Counted from the first letter of the stretch, positions 8,754-18,344 are shown. The stretch is DNA of 64,000 nucleotides from Limnobacter sp. 130 (GCF_902506325.1 NZ_LR732330.1:682001-746000); one strand, 5' to 3'. Numbers and translations: made by a program. Notes: generated from the sequence alone by a model not told the origin.

Positions 8754-10109
8754 ATGCCTGCCCGTATTAACAAGCTGACCTTGCTGGTCGCTGCCATGCT
8801 GTGCACGCAGGTTCAAGCCAACGAACCTGCCCTGAGTTTTAGTGAGGCGGAAAAAAGACTGAGTGTGGTCAGGCAAACGCTGGTTCAACAAGCCGACATT
8901 CAGTCCAGAGAATTTGAATACAAAGCGCTTGGAAACCTGAATCTCCCGCAGCTCAGCCTTACGGTTGCCGGCATTGCCTACGAGAAAGAGATTTCATTTC
9001 TGATCCCCATCATCAACAGAAGGGCTGAAATCGATATCGAACGCGACGGAATTCGCTCCCAGGTAAATGTGGTGTGGCCGCTTTATACAGGTGGACGTAC
9101 CACGGCCACCAAACAAATCGCCGAATCCAGGGTATCGGAAGCACAAACAGACCTTGAAATTGTGCGGCTTCAATTGCTCAAACGCCTGTCCGACCTTTAC
9201 TTCTCGAATCAGATGATCAGGCAGGTGGTTGCTGTGCGGGAACAATCTGTCCAAACGATTCAAGCGCTGGTCAACAAGGCGACCCGATTCCAGCAGGAAG
9301 GATTGATTACCGCGCTGGACAAAATGCAGGCCGATGTTGCTTTGGCTGAGGCCAATCGGGAACTGCTTCTCGCCAAACGGCAGCAGACTGACTTGCACGC
9401 AGCCTTGAAAAGCCTTCTGGAAGTTGATCAACTTTCATGCCTGTCAACTGACATACCCAAACCCGTGTCACTTCAAAACGCCTCGGACTGGTACGTCGAA
9501 CAAGCCCGGAATGCAAACCCGGCCTACAAAAAACTGGCTGAGAAACTCACGCAAACTGACAGGTTAATCGAAATTGAACGCGGCAAAAATCTGCCTGAAT
9601 TCTTCTTCGCCGGCACGTATGAATTGAATCGGAGAGCCACCCCGCTAACCGAACCCGACTGGAGTGTTGGCCTTGGGTTTCGATACAACTTCATTACACC
9701 GGTTGGGCGAGATGCAAGCGTTCAAGCTGCCATGGCCAAACGTGAACAAGTTCGATTGAGTAAAGAACAGGCTGACGCCGACATCAAGCTGGGCATCGAG
9801 AGCACGTATCGTGCCGTGGTTGAACACCTTGAACAATATGAACTGCTGGCACAAGACATCCAATTGGGCAAGGAAAACACACGCCTTCAAAACAGGGCTT
9901 TTGAAGAAGGCTTGACCACTTCACTAGACGTCACAGAGGCAGAACTAAAGCTTGCAGCCATTCAGGTTAAATCCCTGAATGCAGCATTCCTGTACATCAG
10001 CTCCTTGGCCCATCTGACCCAACTGAGTGGGCAACCCGAACAGCTACCCGTCATTCTTCCAACGCTATTGCATCAAAACGCCTGTAGCAATTCTCAGGGA
10101 ACACTATGA
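8754..10109 (+). CDS. TolC-type outer membrane efflux protein
   Basis: 451 residues with a signal peptide (cut near TQVQA at residue 22) followed by two halves of alpha-helical hairpin typical of outer membrane factor (OEP) proteins, including repeated Gln/Ala/Leu heptads and LYFSN and TYEL strand-like segments. It would form the outer membrane channel of a tripartite exporter. Its stop overlaps the start of the membrane fusion gene (ATGA at 10106), which shows translational coupling. The lipobox found in OprM-type relatives is absent. Confidence 0.88.
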   Translation: MPARINKLTLLVAAMLCTQVQANEPALSFSEAEKRLSVVRQTLVQQADIQSREFEYKALGNLNLPQLSLTVAGIAYEKEISFLIPIINRRAEIDIERDGIRSQVNVVWPLYTGGRTTATKQIAESRVSEAQTDLEIVRLQLLKRLSDLYFSNQMIRQVVAVREQSVQTIQALVNKATRFQQEGLITALDKMQADVALAEANRELLLAKRQQTDLHAALKSLLEVDQLSCLSTDIPKPVSLQNASDWYVEQARNANPAYKKLAEKLTQTDRLIEIERGKNLPEFFFAGTYELNRRATPLTEPDWSVGLGFRYNFITPVGRDASVQAAMAKREQVRLSKEQADADIKLGIESTYRAVVEHLEQYELLAQDIQLGKENTRLQNRAFEEGLTTSLDVTEAELKLAAIQVKSLNAAFLYISSLAHLTQLSGQPEQLPVILPTLLHQNACSNSQGTL

Positions 10110-11074
10110 AAGCGCGGCCCATAATTTTTGTGATTGTTGCCATATTGCTAATTGCAGCAGTGTGGTGGTTGCTTCCCAAACAAAACAGGGAGCTGATTCA
10201 CGGTGACATCGAAGTTCGGGAAATACGGGTGGCCAGCAAAATACCGGGCCGCGTGATCAAGCTGCCCGTATCTGAAGGTGACATGGTGGAAGCTGGCCAA
10301 TTACTGTTCGAGCTATCGAGCCCCGAACTTGACACCAAACTTGAACAAGCAGTGGCAGTGGAAGATGCTACAAAAGCTGTAGAAGACGAGGCCAAATCGG
10401 GCTTGCGAAGGGAGCAAGTCGAGATTGCAAGACTGGAAATGCAGCGCGCGGCCACTGCAAGGGATTTAACTGCTGCCACCCAGAAACGAATTCAGAACTT
10501 GTACGCTGACGGGCTGGTTTCTCGCCAACAACTGGATGAGATCACGGCCAAGGCAGCAGCCAGTGCAGACCAAGCGAAAGCTGCGCAAGCGGCCTATCAA
10601 ATGGCAGCGTCCGGTGCACGGGAAGAACAACTGAGGGCAGCAGCGGCGCAAAACAGACGCGCCAAAGCGGCAGTTTCTGAAGTAGAGGTGTTCCGCAGCG
10701 AAACCCAATCTCTCGCACCAATTGCCGGGCAGGTTGCCAGCGTGGTGATCAAAGAGGGCGAGCTTGCCCCAGCGGGATATCCAGTGATCACGCTGATTGA
10801 TCCCAAGGATGTCTGGGTGGTTATGAATATTCGCGAAGACAAACTAAACACCCTGACCCTGGGTACTGAATTCACCGCCCTTGTTCCAGCCTTGAACAAA
10901 GATGTCAAATTCAAAGTCACCAAACTCAATCCACTGCCCTCGTTTGCAAACTGGAAGCAGGTGAAAGGCACGTCTGGTTACGACTTGAAAACCTTTCAAA
11001 TTGAAGCTCGCCCCATTGAACCCAACCCGAACCTGATAGCCGGCATGACGGTCGTTCTCTCGATGGAAGAGTAA
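10106..11074 (+). CDS. HlyD-family periplasmic adaptor (membrane fusion protein)
   Basis: 322 residues: one N-terminal membrane anchor (about 5-24), a split biotinyl-lipoyl-like domain (GRVIKLPVSEGDMVEAGQLL and GQVASVVIKEGELAPAGYPV), a coiled-coil hairpin between them (about 85-195) and a beta-barrel part near VWVVMNIREDKL. This layout matches adaptors of the YhiI/YbhG/EmrA group. It links the inner membrane permeases to the TolC-type channel. It overlaps the TolC gene by 4 nt and the permease gene by 1 nt (TAATG). Confidence 0.92.
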   Translation: MKARPIIFVIVAILLIAAVWWLLPKQNRELIHGDIEVREIRVASKIPGRVIKLPVSEGDMVEAGQLLFELSSPELDTKLEQAVAVEDATKAVEDEAKSGLRREQVEIARLEMQRAATARDLTAATQKRIQNLYADGLVSRQQLDEITAKAAASADQAKAAQAAYQMAASGAREEQLRAAAAQNRRAKAAVSEVEVFRSETQSLAPIAGQVASVVIKEGELAPAGYPVITLIDPKDVWVVMNIREDKLNTLTLGTEFTALVPALNKDVKFKVTKLNPLPSFANWKQVKGTSGYDLKTFQIEARPIEPNPNLIAGMTVVLSMEE

Positions 11075-12243
11075 TGAGTTCATTTCAGGCAGGCCTTCAA
11101 CGCGAGCTAAGTCACCTTCGACGTGACAAAGGAGACCTGTTCCTGACGCTGGGCATGATGCCGGTGTTGTTCGCGCTGATCTGGTGGATCTTCTCGGCGG
11201 GCCAGCCAACCGGCCTGCCAGTCGCGATTGTGGACGAAGACAACACCAGCATTTCCCGGCAAATCAGTCGCCTGATCGAGGCGACGCCCGGCGTAAAGTT
11301 TGAGCGGCAATACATCAACGTGCCATCTGCGCTTGACGCCATACGCACACGCGACGTTTTCGCTGTGCTGGTGATCCCGAAAGGACTAGAAAGAGACGTT
11401 CTCGGCAGCAAACCAGGGCAAGTGGTTCTGCAACTGAACAGTCAATATTCAACCTACTCGTCAACGATCCAAAGAAACGTCACCAGTGCAGTGTTGGCGG
11501 CTGGGGTGGGCATCGGAATTGAACGACTAAAAATGGGCGGTGCATTTCCCGATGCTGCAATGAGCGTGGCCATGCCAGTTTCAGTCAATGCCCTGCCACT
11601 CTTTAATGAAGGCCCAGACTACGAGGTATTTTTAGGGGCCACGCTGATTGCGGCGCTGTTTCATATTCTGGCAATCATCATGTCAGTCACTGCGGTTGGA
11701 AGGGAATTGCGCGATGGCACTGCAGGCGAATGGCTTGCCACATCCAACGGGTCGCTTGCCACCGCCCTGCTCTCCAAAATCCTTCCCTATTTTCTTGCAC
11801 TGAACTTTTACACGCTGGTGTTTGTTGTTTTTTTCCAGAATCTTGCACCGGATAGCTATCAGGGAAAATTACTCAGCACGTGGCTCACACTGATTGTGAT
11901 GACGGTAGCCGCCATGGCCGTAGGAATCCTGGTTGTGGCTGTAACAAAAAACTTCAGAATGGCGTTGAGCGTGGGCGGCTTTTATAGTGCACCTGCATTC
12001 GCCTACTCCGGGCAAGCCTTTCCTTTGATCGCAATGCCTGAAGCTGCACAGTACTGGGCGAGCATTCTTCCATTGACACACTGGTTACAACTCTACAACC
12101 AGATGTGGATTGCTGGTGCGCCGCTGGTTGAAGCGTTTCGTCCATTTCTGATCATCGCTTTCATGACGGTGATTGCAATCGTACCGGCCTATTTGCTGCT
12201 CAAGCGAAATGCCTTTGAGCCCGCCAACTGGGGAAATCGATGA
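11074..12243 (+). CDS. ABC-2 type transporter permease, first copy
   Basis: 389 residues: TM1 near 25-42, a large extracytoplasmic domain (about 45-180) that includes the family pattern VAIVDEDNTSISRQISRLIEA, then five to six TM helices in the C-terminal half. This is the ABC2_membrane_3 layout of YbhR/YbhS and YhhJ. Such permeases normally pair with a nucleotide-binding subunit, but none is encoded in this operon. The stop overlaps the next permease gene by ATGA. Confidence 0.88.
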   Translation: MSSFQAGLQRELSHLRRDKGDLFLTLGMMPVLFALIWWIFSAGQPTGLPVAIVDEDNTSISRQISRLIEATPGVKFERQYINVPSALDAIRTRDVFAVLVIPKGLERDVLGSKPGQVVLQLNSQYSTYSSTIQRNVTSAVLAAGVGIGIERLKMGGAFPDAAMSVAMPVSVNALPLFNEGPDYEVFLGATLIAALFHILAIIMSVTAVGRELRDGTAGEWLATSNGSLATALLSKILPYFLALNFYTLVFVVFFQNLAPDSYQGKLLSTWLTLIVMTVAAMAVGILVVAVTKNFRMALSVGGFYSAPAFAYSGQAFPLIAMPEAAQYWASILPLTHWLQLYNQMWIAGAPLVEAFRPFLIIAFMTVIAIVPAYLLLKRNAFEPANWGNR

Positions 12244-13367
12244 AAGGGATCCTCGAGCAATTCACAATGACCTGGAGATTGATTCTTCAAGACAAAGGCG
12301 CCATGTTGCTGCTGTTTGGTGCCGGGCTGGTGTATTCGCTGTTCTATCCCTATCCCTATTCCTACGAACAAGTTGAATCAGTCCCCACGTTGGTGGTCGA
12401 TCAAGATGACTCCTATTCGTCACGCACGCTGACCCGCCTCTTGAAAGCAGCGCCCAATCTCAATGTAATACAAACCGACAACGACCCCAACCTGATAGCA
12501 AAACGCTTGTGGCAAGGCGACATCATGGCTATGGTCATCATTCCAAGAAATTTCAACAACGACCTGATAGCGGGCAGAGTACCCACTGTTCAACTGGCCA
12601 GTCACGGTGGGTATTTGTTGGCAGGCAGCAAGGCCCTGGCAAGCGCCACTCAGGCAACGCTTACCATGGGTGCAGTCATCAGCCTGCAGAAAATCCAAAG
12701 CATGGGTGTACCGGGGCAGGCCGCAATAGACAGCCTTCAACCCCTGTCGCTGAACTCAAGATCGCTGTTCAACACGAATGATGGTTATGGGCACTCCATC
12801 GTCCCCGCGGTGATGGTGGTCATCATTCAACAAACCTTGTTGATCGGCGTCACGTTGTTGCTGGGAAGGCTGTCTGAACGTAAGCAACTCCCGGTGGGCC
12901 CGAGCGCTTACTTCGGCATGTTGCTGGTTTTTTTTACAATCGCCCTGATCAACACCCTGTACTTTTTTGTGATCGCCACGCGCATGCAAGCGTATTCACA
13001 AATCGCAAACACAAGCACCTTGCTTGCTTTCTCCACGGTGTTCTGTTTGTGCATCTCTGCATTTGCACTGCTACTGAGCCAGGCATTCAAAACCCGTGAA
13101 CGAGGGCTTCAAATGTTGCTGATCACGTCGGTGCCGATGCTGTTCATGTCGGGCTACAGCTGGCCAGCAGAATCACTCCCCGACCTGCTGTATTACCTTC
13201 GTTGGTTGCTGCCCACCACCTCGGGTATTCATGGCTTTGTCAGCATCAATCAATTGGGCGCATCCATCACAGAGGTGGCTCAAGAATTTCTCATGCTTGC
13301 CCTGCTAACCCTGCTTTTTATCGCAATGGGATTGGCACTTTTCAGCCAACAGCGTCAAAGCCCCTGA
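12240..13367 (+). CDS. ABC-2 type transporter permease, second copy
   Basis: 375 residues, same architecture as the preceding gene: TM1 near 20-37, an external domain with VVDQDDSYSSRTLTRLLKAAP, and a C-terminal six-helix region. The two probably form the heterodimeric transmembrane part of a tripartite exporter with the HlyD and TolC proteins upstream. It is the last gene of the operon and ends 4 nt from the convergent exchanger gene. No Walker A/B ATPase is encoded before or after it in the window's 7.6-18 kb block. Confidence 0.88.
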   Translation: MKGILEQFTMTWRLILQDKGAMLLLFGAGLVYSLFYPYPYSYEQVESVPTLVVDQDDSYSSRTLTRLLKAAPNLNVIQTDNDPNLIAKRLWQGDIMAMVIIPRNFNNDLIAGRVPTVQLASHGGYLLAGSKALASATQATLTMGAVISLQKIQSMGVPGQAAIDSLQPLSLNSRSLFNTNDGYGHSIVPAVMVVIIQQTLLIGVTLLLGRLSERKQLPVGPSAYFGMLLVFFTIALINTLYFFVIATRMQAYSQIANTSTLLAFSTVFCLCISAFALLLSQAFKTRERGLQMLLITSVPMLFMSGYSWPAESLPDLLYYLRWLLPTTSGIHGFVSINQLGASITEVAQEFLMLALLTLLFIAMGLALFSQQRQSP

Positions 13368-13371
13368 CTGC

Positions 13372-15063
13372 CTATGCAACAAGAATCACGATGAACATGC
13401 CCCAAAGAGTCAGCAAAGTGTTACTGACCGCGTAAGGCACTGTGTAACCCAGCATTGGCGCATTACTTTTAGCGACTTCTGCGAGCATCGCCACCGATGC
13501 CGTGCTGGTTCGCGCACCACCGCAACAACCCAGATTAATCACTGGGTCAAACTTGAAAATGTACTTGCCGATCAAGGGTGCCAACAACATTGGCATTGCT
13601 GTGGCAAACAGTCCCCAGAAGAATATTTCTACGCCCACTACTTTCAGGCCAGCAATAAAGGTGGGGCCTGCCGTGATACCCACCACTGCGATGAATACAT
13701 TCAGACCCACGGAGTTCATGAACCACAATGTGGCGCTTGGAACGGTACCGATCTTCGGAATAAAACTTCGAAGCCAACCCACCACCAAACCGGCGATCAG
13801 TGCACCACCCGAAGAGGACAAAGTAATCGGAATGCCATGCACAGGCACTGTGATCGCACCAATCAAACCACCCAGCACAATACCGGCACCGACCAATACC
13901 ATGTCAGTCACACTGGTTGGGCGGTCAGCAAAACCAAATTCCTTGACGATTTCATCCACATGTTTTTTCGAACCATTGATGGTAACGATGTCGCCACGGT
14001 TAAGCTTGGTTTGAGCGTAAACAGGAATGTCCACCCCCATGGAACCACGTCGGATCCGGGTGACATACACACCCCGAGCATTCGATTGTTTTGACAAATC
14101 AATTAACGAAACGTCATTGACTTTTTTAGAGGTCACGAAGACATCCACCGATTCCACTGGAATGTTCAGTAGCTCTGCATCAGCAACGTCTTCTGCTCGA
14201 TTTGACCACTCGATTAAAGCCTCGTGTTTACCCGACACTGCGACGATGTCGCCAAGCTGAAGAACGGTGTCTTGATCGAACTTGATGATCTGACCATTAC
14301 GACGCAGATTCTCCAGGAAAATACGCTCGGTGGAAGCAGCTTCAGCCTGCTTGACTGTTTTGCCAGCGATCAACCCGGGCGTATTCAACCTGAATGCGCG
14401 AACCGCATATTTGTTCCACGCCGAGTGCATGCCGTCTGCTGGCGCACCCGCAGACATTTCTTTCTCATAGCGTTTGCATTCTTCAACAATATTCACTCGC
14501 AGAATCTTCGGGCCGAGAAACGCAATAATCCAGCCGGTACCCACAGTACCAAACAAATAGCTGATTGCATAAGACACCGGAATCAGGTCAAGCTGCTGCT
14601 GAATTTCAGCAGGTGTTATGTCCAAACGATTGATCGCGTCGGTGGCGAGCCCGATCGATGCCGAGATGGTGTGGGATCCAGCCAATAGCCCTGCAGCAAT
14701 ACCTGGACCGTAGCCGCCTATCACCGCAGCAATGTAGACCGACATCAGACACAAGACAGAAATTATCACCGCAAAAATCGCTTGCGGCAGGCCATCGCTG
14801 GCGATCCCTCGAACGAACTGTGGACCCACACCGAACCCGACAGCAAACAGGAACATCATGAAGAAAATTGATTTAATCTGTGGCGATATTTCAATCCCGA
14901 TCTGACCGATTAACACGCCAGCCAGCAGCGTGCCAGTCACCGTACCCAGGCTGAAACTGCCCAGCTTGATTGCCCCAACCCAATAACCAACCGCAAGAGC
15001 CAGAAAAATTGAGAGCTCGGGATTGGAACGTAATGTGGAAAAAATCCATTCAACAATGACCAT
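13372..15063 (-). CDS. AspT-type aspartate:alanine exchanger family transporter
   Basis: 563-residue membrane protein with about five helices at each end and two cytoplasmic RCK_C (TrkA_C) domains in the middle (about 200-370), which is the layout of the AAE family (AspT, YbjL, YidE). Conserved repeat motifs GPxFxxGL-like (GPTFIAGLKVVG) and GSHTISASIG / GGARTSTASVAM are visible. Family members exchange an amino acid for its decarboxylation product. It follows a PLP decarboxylase gene by 77 nt on the same strand, so the pair probably forms a decarboxylation-antiport cycle that consumes protons. The exact substrate pair cannot be read. Confidence 0.86.
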   Translation of the reverse strand: MVIVEWIFSTLRSNPELSIFLALAVGYWVGAIKLGSFSLGTVTGTLLAGVLIGQIGIEISPQIKSIFFMMFLFAVGFGVGPQFVRGIASDGLPQAIFAVIISVLCLMSVYIAAVIGGYGPGIAAGLLAGSHTISASIGLATDAINRLDITPAEIQQQLDLIPVSYAISYLFGTVGTGWIIAFLGPKILRVNIVEECKRYEKEMSAGAPADGMHSAWNKYAVRAFRLNTPGLIAGKTVKQAEAASTERIFLENLRRNGQIIKFDQDTVLQLGDIVAVSGKHEALIEWSNRAEDVADAELLNIPVESVDVFVTSKKVNDVSLIDLSKQSNARGVYVTRIRRGSMGVDIPVYAQTKLNRGDIVTINGSKKHVDEIVKEFGFADRPTSVTDMVLVGAGIVLGGLIGAITVPVHGIPITLSSSGGALIAGLVVGWLRSFIPKIGTVPSATLWFMNSVGLNVFIAVVGITAGPTFIAGLKVVGVEIFFWGLFATAMPMLLAPLIGKYIFKFDPVINLGCCGGARTSTASVAMLAEVAKSNAPMLGYTVPYAVSNTLLTLWGMFIVILVA

Positions 15064-15140
15064 GTTCAGCCTTCTTGAAACAAGTTTGAGAGAGCCTCCG
15101 AGCGATGTCGAAGGCCTCGAGTCGTGTGTAACTCAGCAGC

Positions 15141-17810
15141 TCACTTCAGCTTCAAAAGTTGCAAGCCAAGACTGCTGTCATACCCATGCACTTCTTTCAC
15201 ATCAAGCTTTCGCATGAAATCAATGATCTCCTGACTGATCACTTGGCCAGGTACCATGATCGGGAATCCAGGCGGATAAGGAATCACCAACTTCGCAGAC
15301 ACCATGGGTGGTCCTTCCTTCAAACGCTTGTCACATTCCTCGCTGAACAAACCAACGTATTCATTGTTTGACGTGTCCCAGCTCTTGAAAAATGCAGTGC
15401 GAATATCGCCTTCCACCGAGGGTTTGCCACCAATATCTGATCGATACTCGTCATGAAAATGACTGAAGTTCGGCAAGTCCGGCACGTCTGTCATCAAACT
15501 GACCACACGCTCCTCAAACCGCTTCAAGCCCTCAGCGCCAGCATGAGCCAATTCGTTGTCTGCGCGCGTGGCCAACTCCAGCAATACCCGCATCAACTGA
15601 GCGACATCACTCCGGGTGTTGTTGATGTTGGATTGAAACAGAACCGAGTTACGCGAAGTTTTGTTGACCTGAATATTGAACTCATCTGCAAGCAGGGTTT
15701 TAAACTGCGTACCGTCATATCCGGCTGTGCCACACACCAGCGTGATTCGAGTAGGGTCCAGGAAAAACTCATCGTCGCGAATGGAGACAGCGGCATCGCT
15801 CCAGTTGGTACCAGGCGCCAAGAAGTCCTTGAATCCACTCTGGCGGAATTCCGCGGGAATCATGTCGTCTGCGCCCAAAACCTTGAAGTATTTTGAAATC
15901 AGGGGATGAGTCTTGATCTGGTGACGAATGTCCAGCGCGATCTGGATGGCATTGCTCACCAGTCCATAACCCTCCAGTTCCATTTGGCGTCTGGCGACAT
16001 CCATCGACGCAATCAACTGTTGATTCGGACTGGTGGTCGCATGGGTAAACACGGCCTCGTGCAGCTGCGGTTCAATCTGAACAAAATCCACATCCTTGAC
16101 CAGCACCATAGACCCTTGACGAATCGCTGACATCGATTTGTGAGTCGAATGGGTTTGATAAACGCGAAGGCGAATTTGACGGGGATCAGGGATGAGGCGC
16201 GTATTGAGCAACACCTCATCAGAAGCTTGTTGGCCCAGCTCAGCTTGCTGAGCCTCGTAGGCCTGAAGCGCTTCTGGCGTTCTCATCCATTTCTCAATGT
16301 TCGCAGCAGCACCCATGGCTGTGCGGGGGCGCAAAAACGGAGAGAAATGCGCAAATCCAAACCATGCCTCGTCCCACAGAAACACCAAATCGGGTTTGAT
16401 GGCCAGGCACTCCTCCATGACACGTCGAGTGTTGTACACATGCCCGTCAAAAGTACAATTTGTCATGTCTACCGCACGAACCCGATCCAGCTTGCCCTCT
16501 GCCCTCAAATTCAGGAGTGCCTTCTTTATTGCAAGCAAGGGCACGGCCCCGTACATTGAATATTCCTTCATCGGATAGGCTTCAACGTAGTAAGGGTAGA
16601 GACCACCAAGCACTGCACCGTAGTGATGTGACTTGTGGCAATTGCGGTCAACAATAAAAATATCTCCTGGCTTCGCAACCGCCATCAGAACCATTTTGTT
16701 GGACGTACTGGTGCCGTTGGTTACAAAAAAACTGTGATCCGCGCCAAAGGCTCTGGCAGCTTTTTGCTGTGCCTTCTTGATGTTGCCAGTGGGCTCCAAA
16801 AGACTGTCCAAACCACCGGTGGTTGCAGAAGACTCTGCCATGAACAGGTTTTTACCGTAGAACTCGCCCATGTCGCGAATCCAGTCCGACTTGAATACCG
16901 ACTTGCCGCGCGCGATCGGCAATGCATGAAACGTGCTGATTGGGCGGTGAGCGTATTTCTTCAGGTTGTCGAAAAACGGAGTTTCATAGCGATCGCGCAC
17001 CCCTTCGAGAATGGCGTAATGTAATTCCGTGGGTTCTTCCACCGCATACAGCACACGCTTCAAACATACGGATCTGGGATCCTCGGTGATGTCTTGGGGA
17101 CGCTGATCCGACATCAAATACAAATCAAGTTCAGGGCGATACTCTGCAATGACCGACGCCAACTGCAAACCAATGTGATCCTCATCGGCATGAATGTGCA
17201 ATTCCCCCATGGTCCGGTTCAATTGAGGAACTGGCAATCGGCTGGTGAAATCAAATCCGTCAAAAATTGCAACTGCGCAAATGTTGTTATTCACTGCAAC
17301 AGCACAGAAGGCATCCTGAAATGTGTGCACCACCAACGGCTCATAGATGAAGTCATCGTCTTTTTGACGCTGACTCAACAATGCCTGAACATTGCGCTCT
17401 ACGTTGTGTACCCGATCCGGGGCAACGATCAATACCTCAAAATACGGACGGTGAACCCCGGCAGAGTTAAAGGAATCTCCGTGACCGTCCTCTGGATTCA
17501 GGCTCCACTCATTCGGATCTTCTTTGTAGTAGCGCGTCAGAATGGAAAAAGAGATGCGGGCCACCAAAGCAGTGAACGCGTCCTTGCGTTCTTCAACCAG
17601 GTCTTTCGACAGCTTGGCAACCAGCTTGGGACCGGGGTAAGCGTGCAACATTTCCATGGGCTCGAGCTTGGTGAAACTTTCTTTCACCTCAGCCATATCC
17701 ACTTTACCGCTCACCCACTTTCGACTAACACCGAGCAAATGCCTCCAGTTGTCTGAACGCAATGCCGAAAGGGAAAAAATTTGATCGATGTTAATATGCT
17801 CGTGCACCAT
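15141..17810 (-). CDS. Orn/Lys/Arg-type (fold type III class) PLP-dependent amino acid decarboxylase
   Basis: 889 residues, larger than most members of the AdiA/LdcI/SpeF family (about 710-755). An N-terminal wing-like domain (to about 300) precedes the PLP domain. The Schiff-base lysine is Lys558 in THSTHKSMSAIRQGS; the Asp that binds the pyridine nitrogen is in LWDEAWFGF (about 480). ATG at 17810 is preceded by AAAGGA at 7-8 nt; a 10-residue longer reading is rejected. The next gene downstream is an AspT-type exchanger, so a role in acid resistance or decarboxylation energetics is likely. The substrate is undetermined. Confidence 0.87.
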   Translation of the reverse strand: MVHEHINIDQIFSLSALRSDNWRHLLGVSRKWVSGKVDMAEVKESFTKLEPMEMLHAYPGPKLVAKLSKDLVEERKDAFTALVARISFSILTRYYKEDPNEWSLNPEDGHGDSFNSAGVHRPYFEVLIVAPDRVHNVERNVQALLSQRQKDDDFIYEPLVVHTFQDAFCAVAVNNNICAVAIFDGFDFTSRLPVPQLNRTMGELHIHADEDHIGLQLASVIAEYRPELDLYLMSDQRPQDITEDPRSVCLKRVLYAVEEPTELHYAILEGVRDRYETPFFDNLKKYAHRPISTFHALPIARGKSVFKSDWIRDMGEFYGKNLFMAESSATTGGLDSLLEPTGNIKKAQQKAARAFGADHSFFVTNGTSTSNKMVLMAVAKPGDIFIVDRNCHKSHHYGAVLGGLYPYYVEAYPMKEYSMYGAVPLLAIKKALLNLRAEGKLDRVRAVDMTNCTFDGHVYNTRRVMEECLAIKPDLVFLWDEAWFGFAHFSPFLRPRTAMGAAANIEKWMRTPEALQAYEAQQAELGQQASDEVLLNTRLIPDPRQIRLRVYQTHSTHKSMSAIRQGSMVLVKDVDFVQIEPQLHEAVFTHATTSPNQQLIASMDVARRQMELEGYGLVSNAIQIALDIRHQIKTHPLISKYFKVLGADDMIPAEFRQSGFKDFLAPGTNWSDAAVSIRDDEFFLDPTRITLVCGTAGYDGTQFKTLLADEFNIQVNKTSRNSVLFQSNINNTRSDVAQLMRVLLELATRADNELAHAGAEGLKRFEERVVSLMTDVPDLPNFSHFHDEYRSDIGGKPSVEGDIRTAFFKSWDTSNNEYVGLFSEECDKRLKEGPPMVSAKLVIPYPPGFPIMVPGQVISQEIIDFMRKLDVKEVHGYDSSLGLQLLKLK

Positions 17811-18312
17811 GGGTTGTTCCTTTATGTCTCTATACATCAAATTAAAAAGTGCCCTTCGCCTACGTTGAACGGCGAAAGATTTATTAATTTTTAGAAACCC
17901 TGTTGAACAAGCACAGACACTTGAGAATATTTTCTGTTTTTAGACGGCAAGCTCACAATCAAATCAGAGAAAAAAGTGTGGAGGCTTACCGCTTTGATGA
18001 CGACACTATAGCAAACTGTGCGAATGGTAAAGATACTAAAACGTATCCTTATTAATCATCAGAAAAATTACTGCAAGCAAAGTGAAATTGCATATCTTGT
18101 GCAATAGACAAACGTGTGACACCTTGCTCAAGGGGAACATCCGCTGTAAAAAAAATGAATGCAGCATCGGAAAGTTCTGATCCTCAACGAGCTTGAATTA
18201 CATCCACGCAGAAGAAGATCTCATGAGGCTATCGGAAGTTCAAACTTGGCCTTGTACTGTAAGTAGCCCAAACGCATAATCAATTCATTTTTAATGCACC
18301 CAATGCATCATC
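17811..18312. other. Divergent intergenic region between the decarboxylase and lysR
   Basis: 502 nt with no credible gene. It holds the leader hairpin of the decarboxylase gene (17844-17878) and, at its right end, the lysR upstream repeat (18250-18312). The rest is A/T-rich with T runs; I see no tRNA, terminator or insertion-sequence end in 17900-18240. Confidence 0.6.
17844..17878 (-). promoter_or_regulatory. Terminator-like hairpin in the leader of the decarboxylase gene
   Basis: On the minus strand CTTTCGCC (17878-17871) pairs with GGCGAAGG (17860-17853, one G-U pair) around a 10-nt loop, and the hairpin is followed after GCAC by five T (17848-17844). This is the shape of an intrinsic terminator placed about 35 nt before the ribosome-binding site and start at 17810. 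It could be an attenuator or simply a leader stem; no leader peptide is apparent. Confidence 0.45.
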
Positions 18313-18344
18313 ATGAATTTAAACCAACTGGAACATTTGCTGGC
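18250..18344 (+). repeat. Copy 2 of the duplicated lysR upstream/start region
   Basis: Matches 7358-7451 as described there: same spacing from CCTTGTACTG to the ATG, about three quarters identity in the upstream part, identical first 14 coding bases. This copy leads into the intact gene. The two copies are direct repeats about 10.9 kb apart. Confidence 0.75.
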
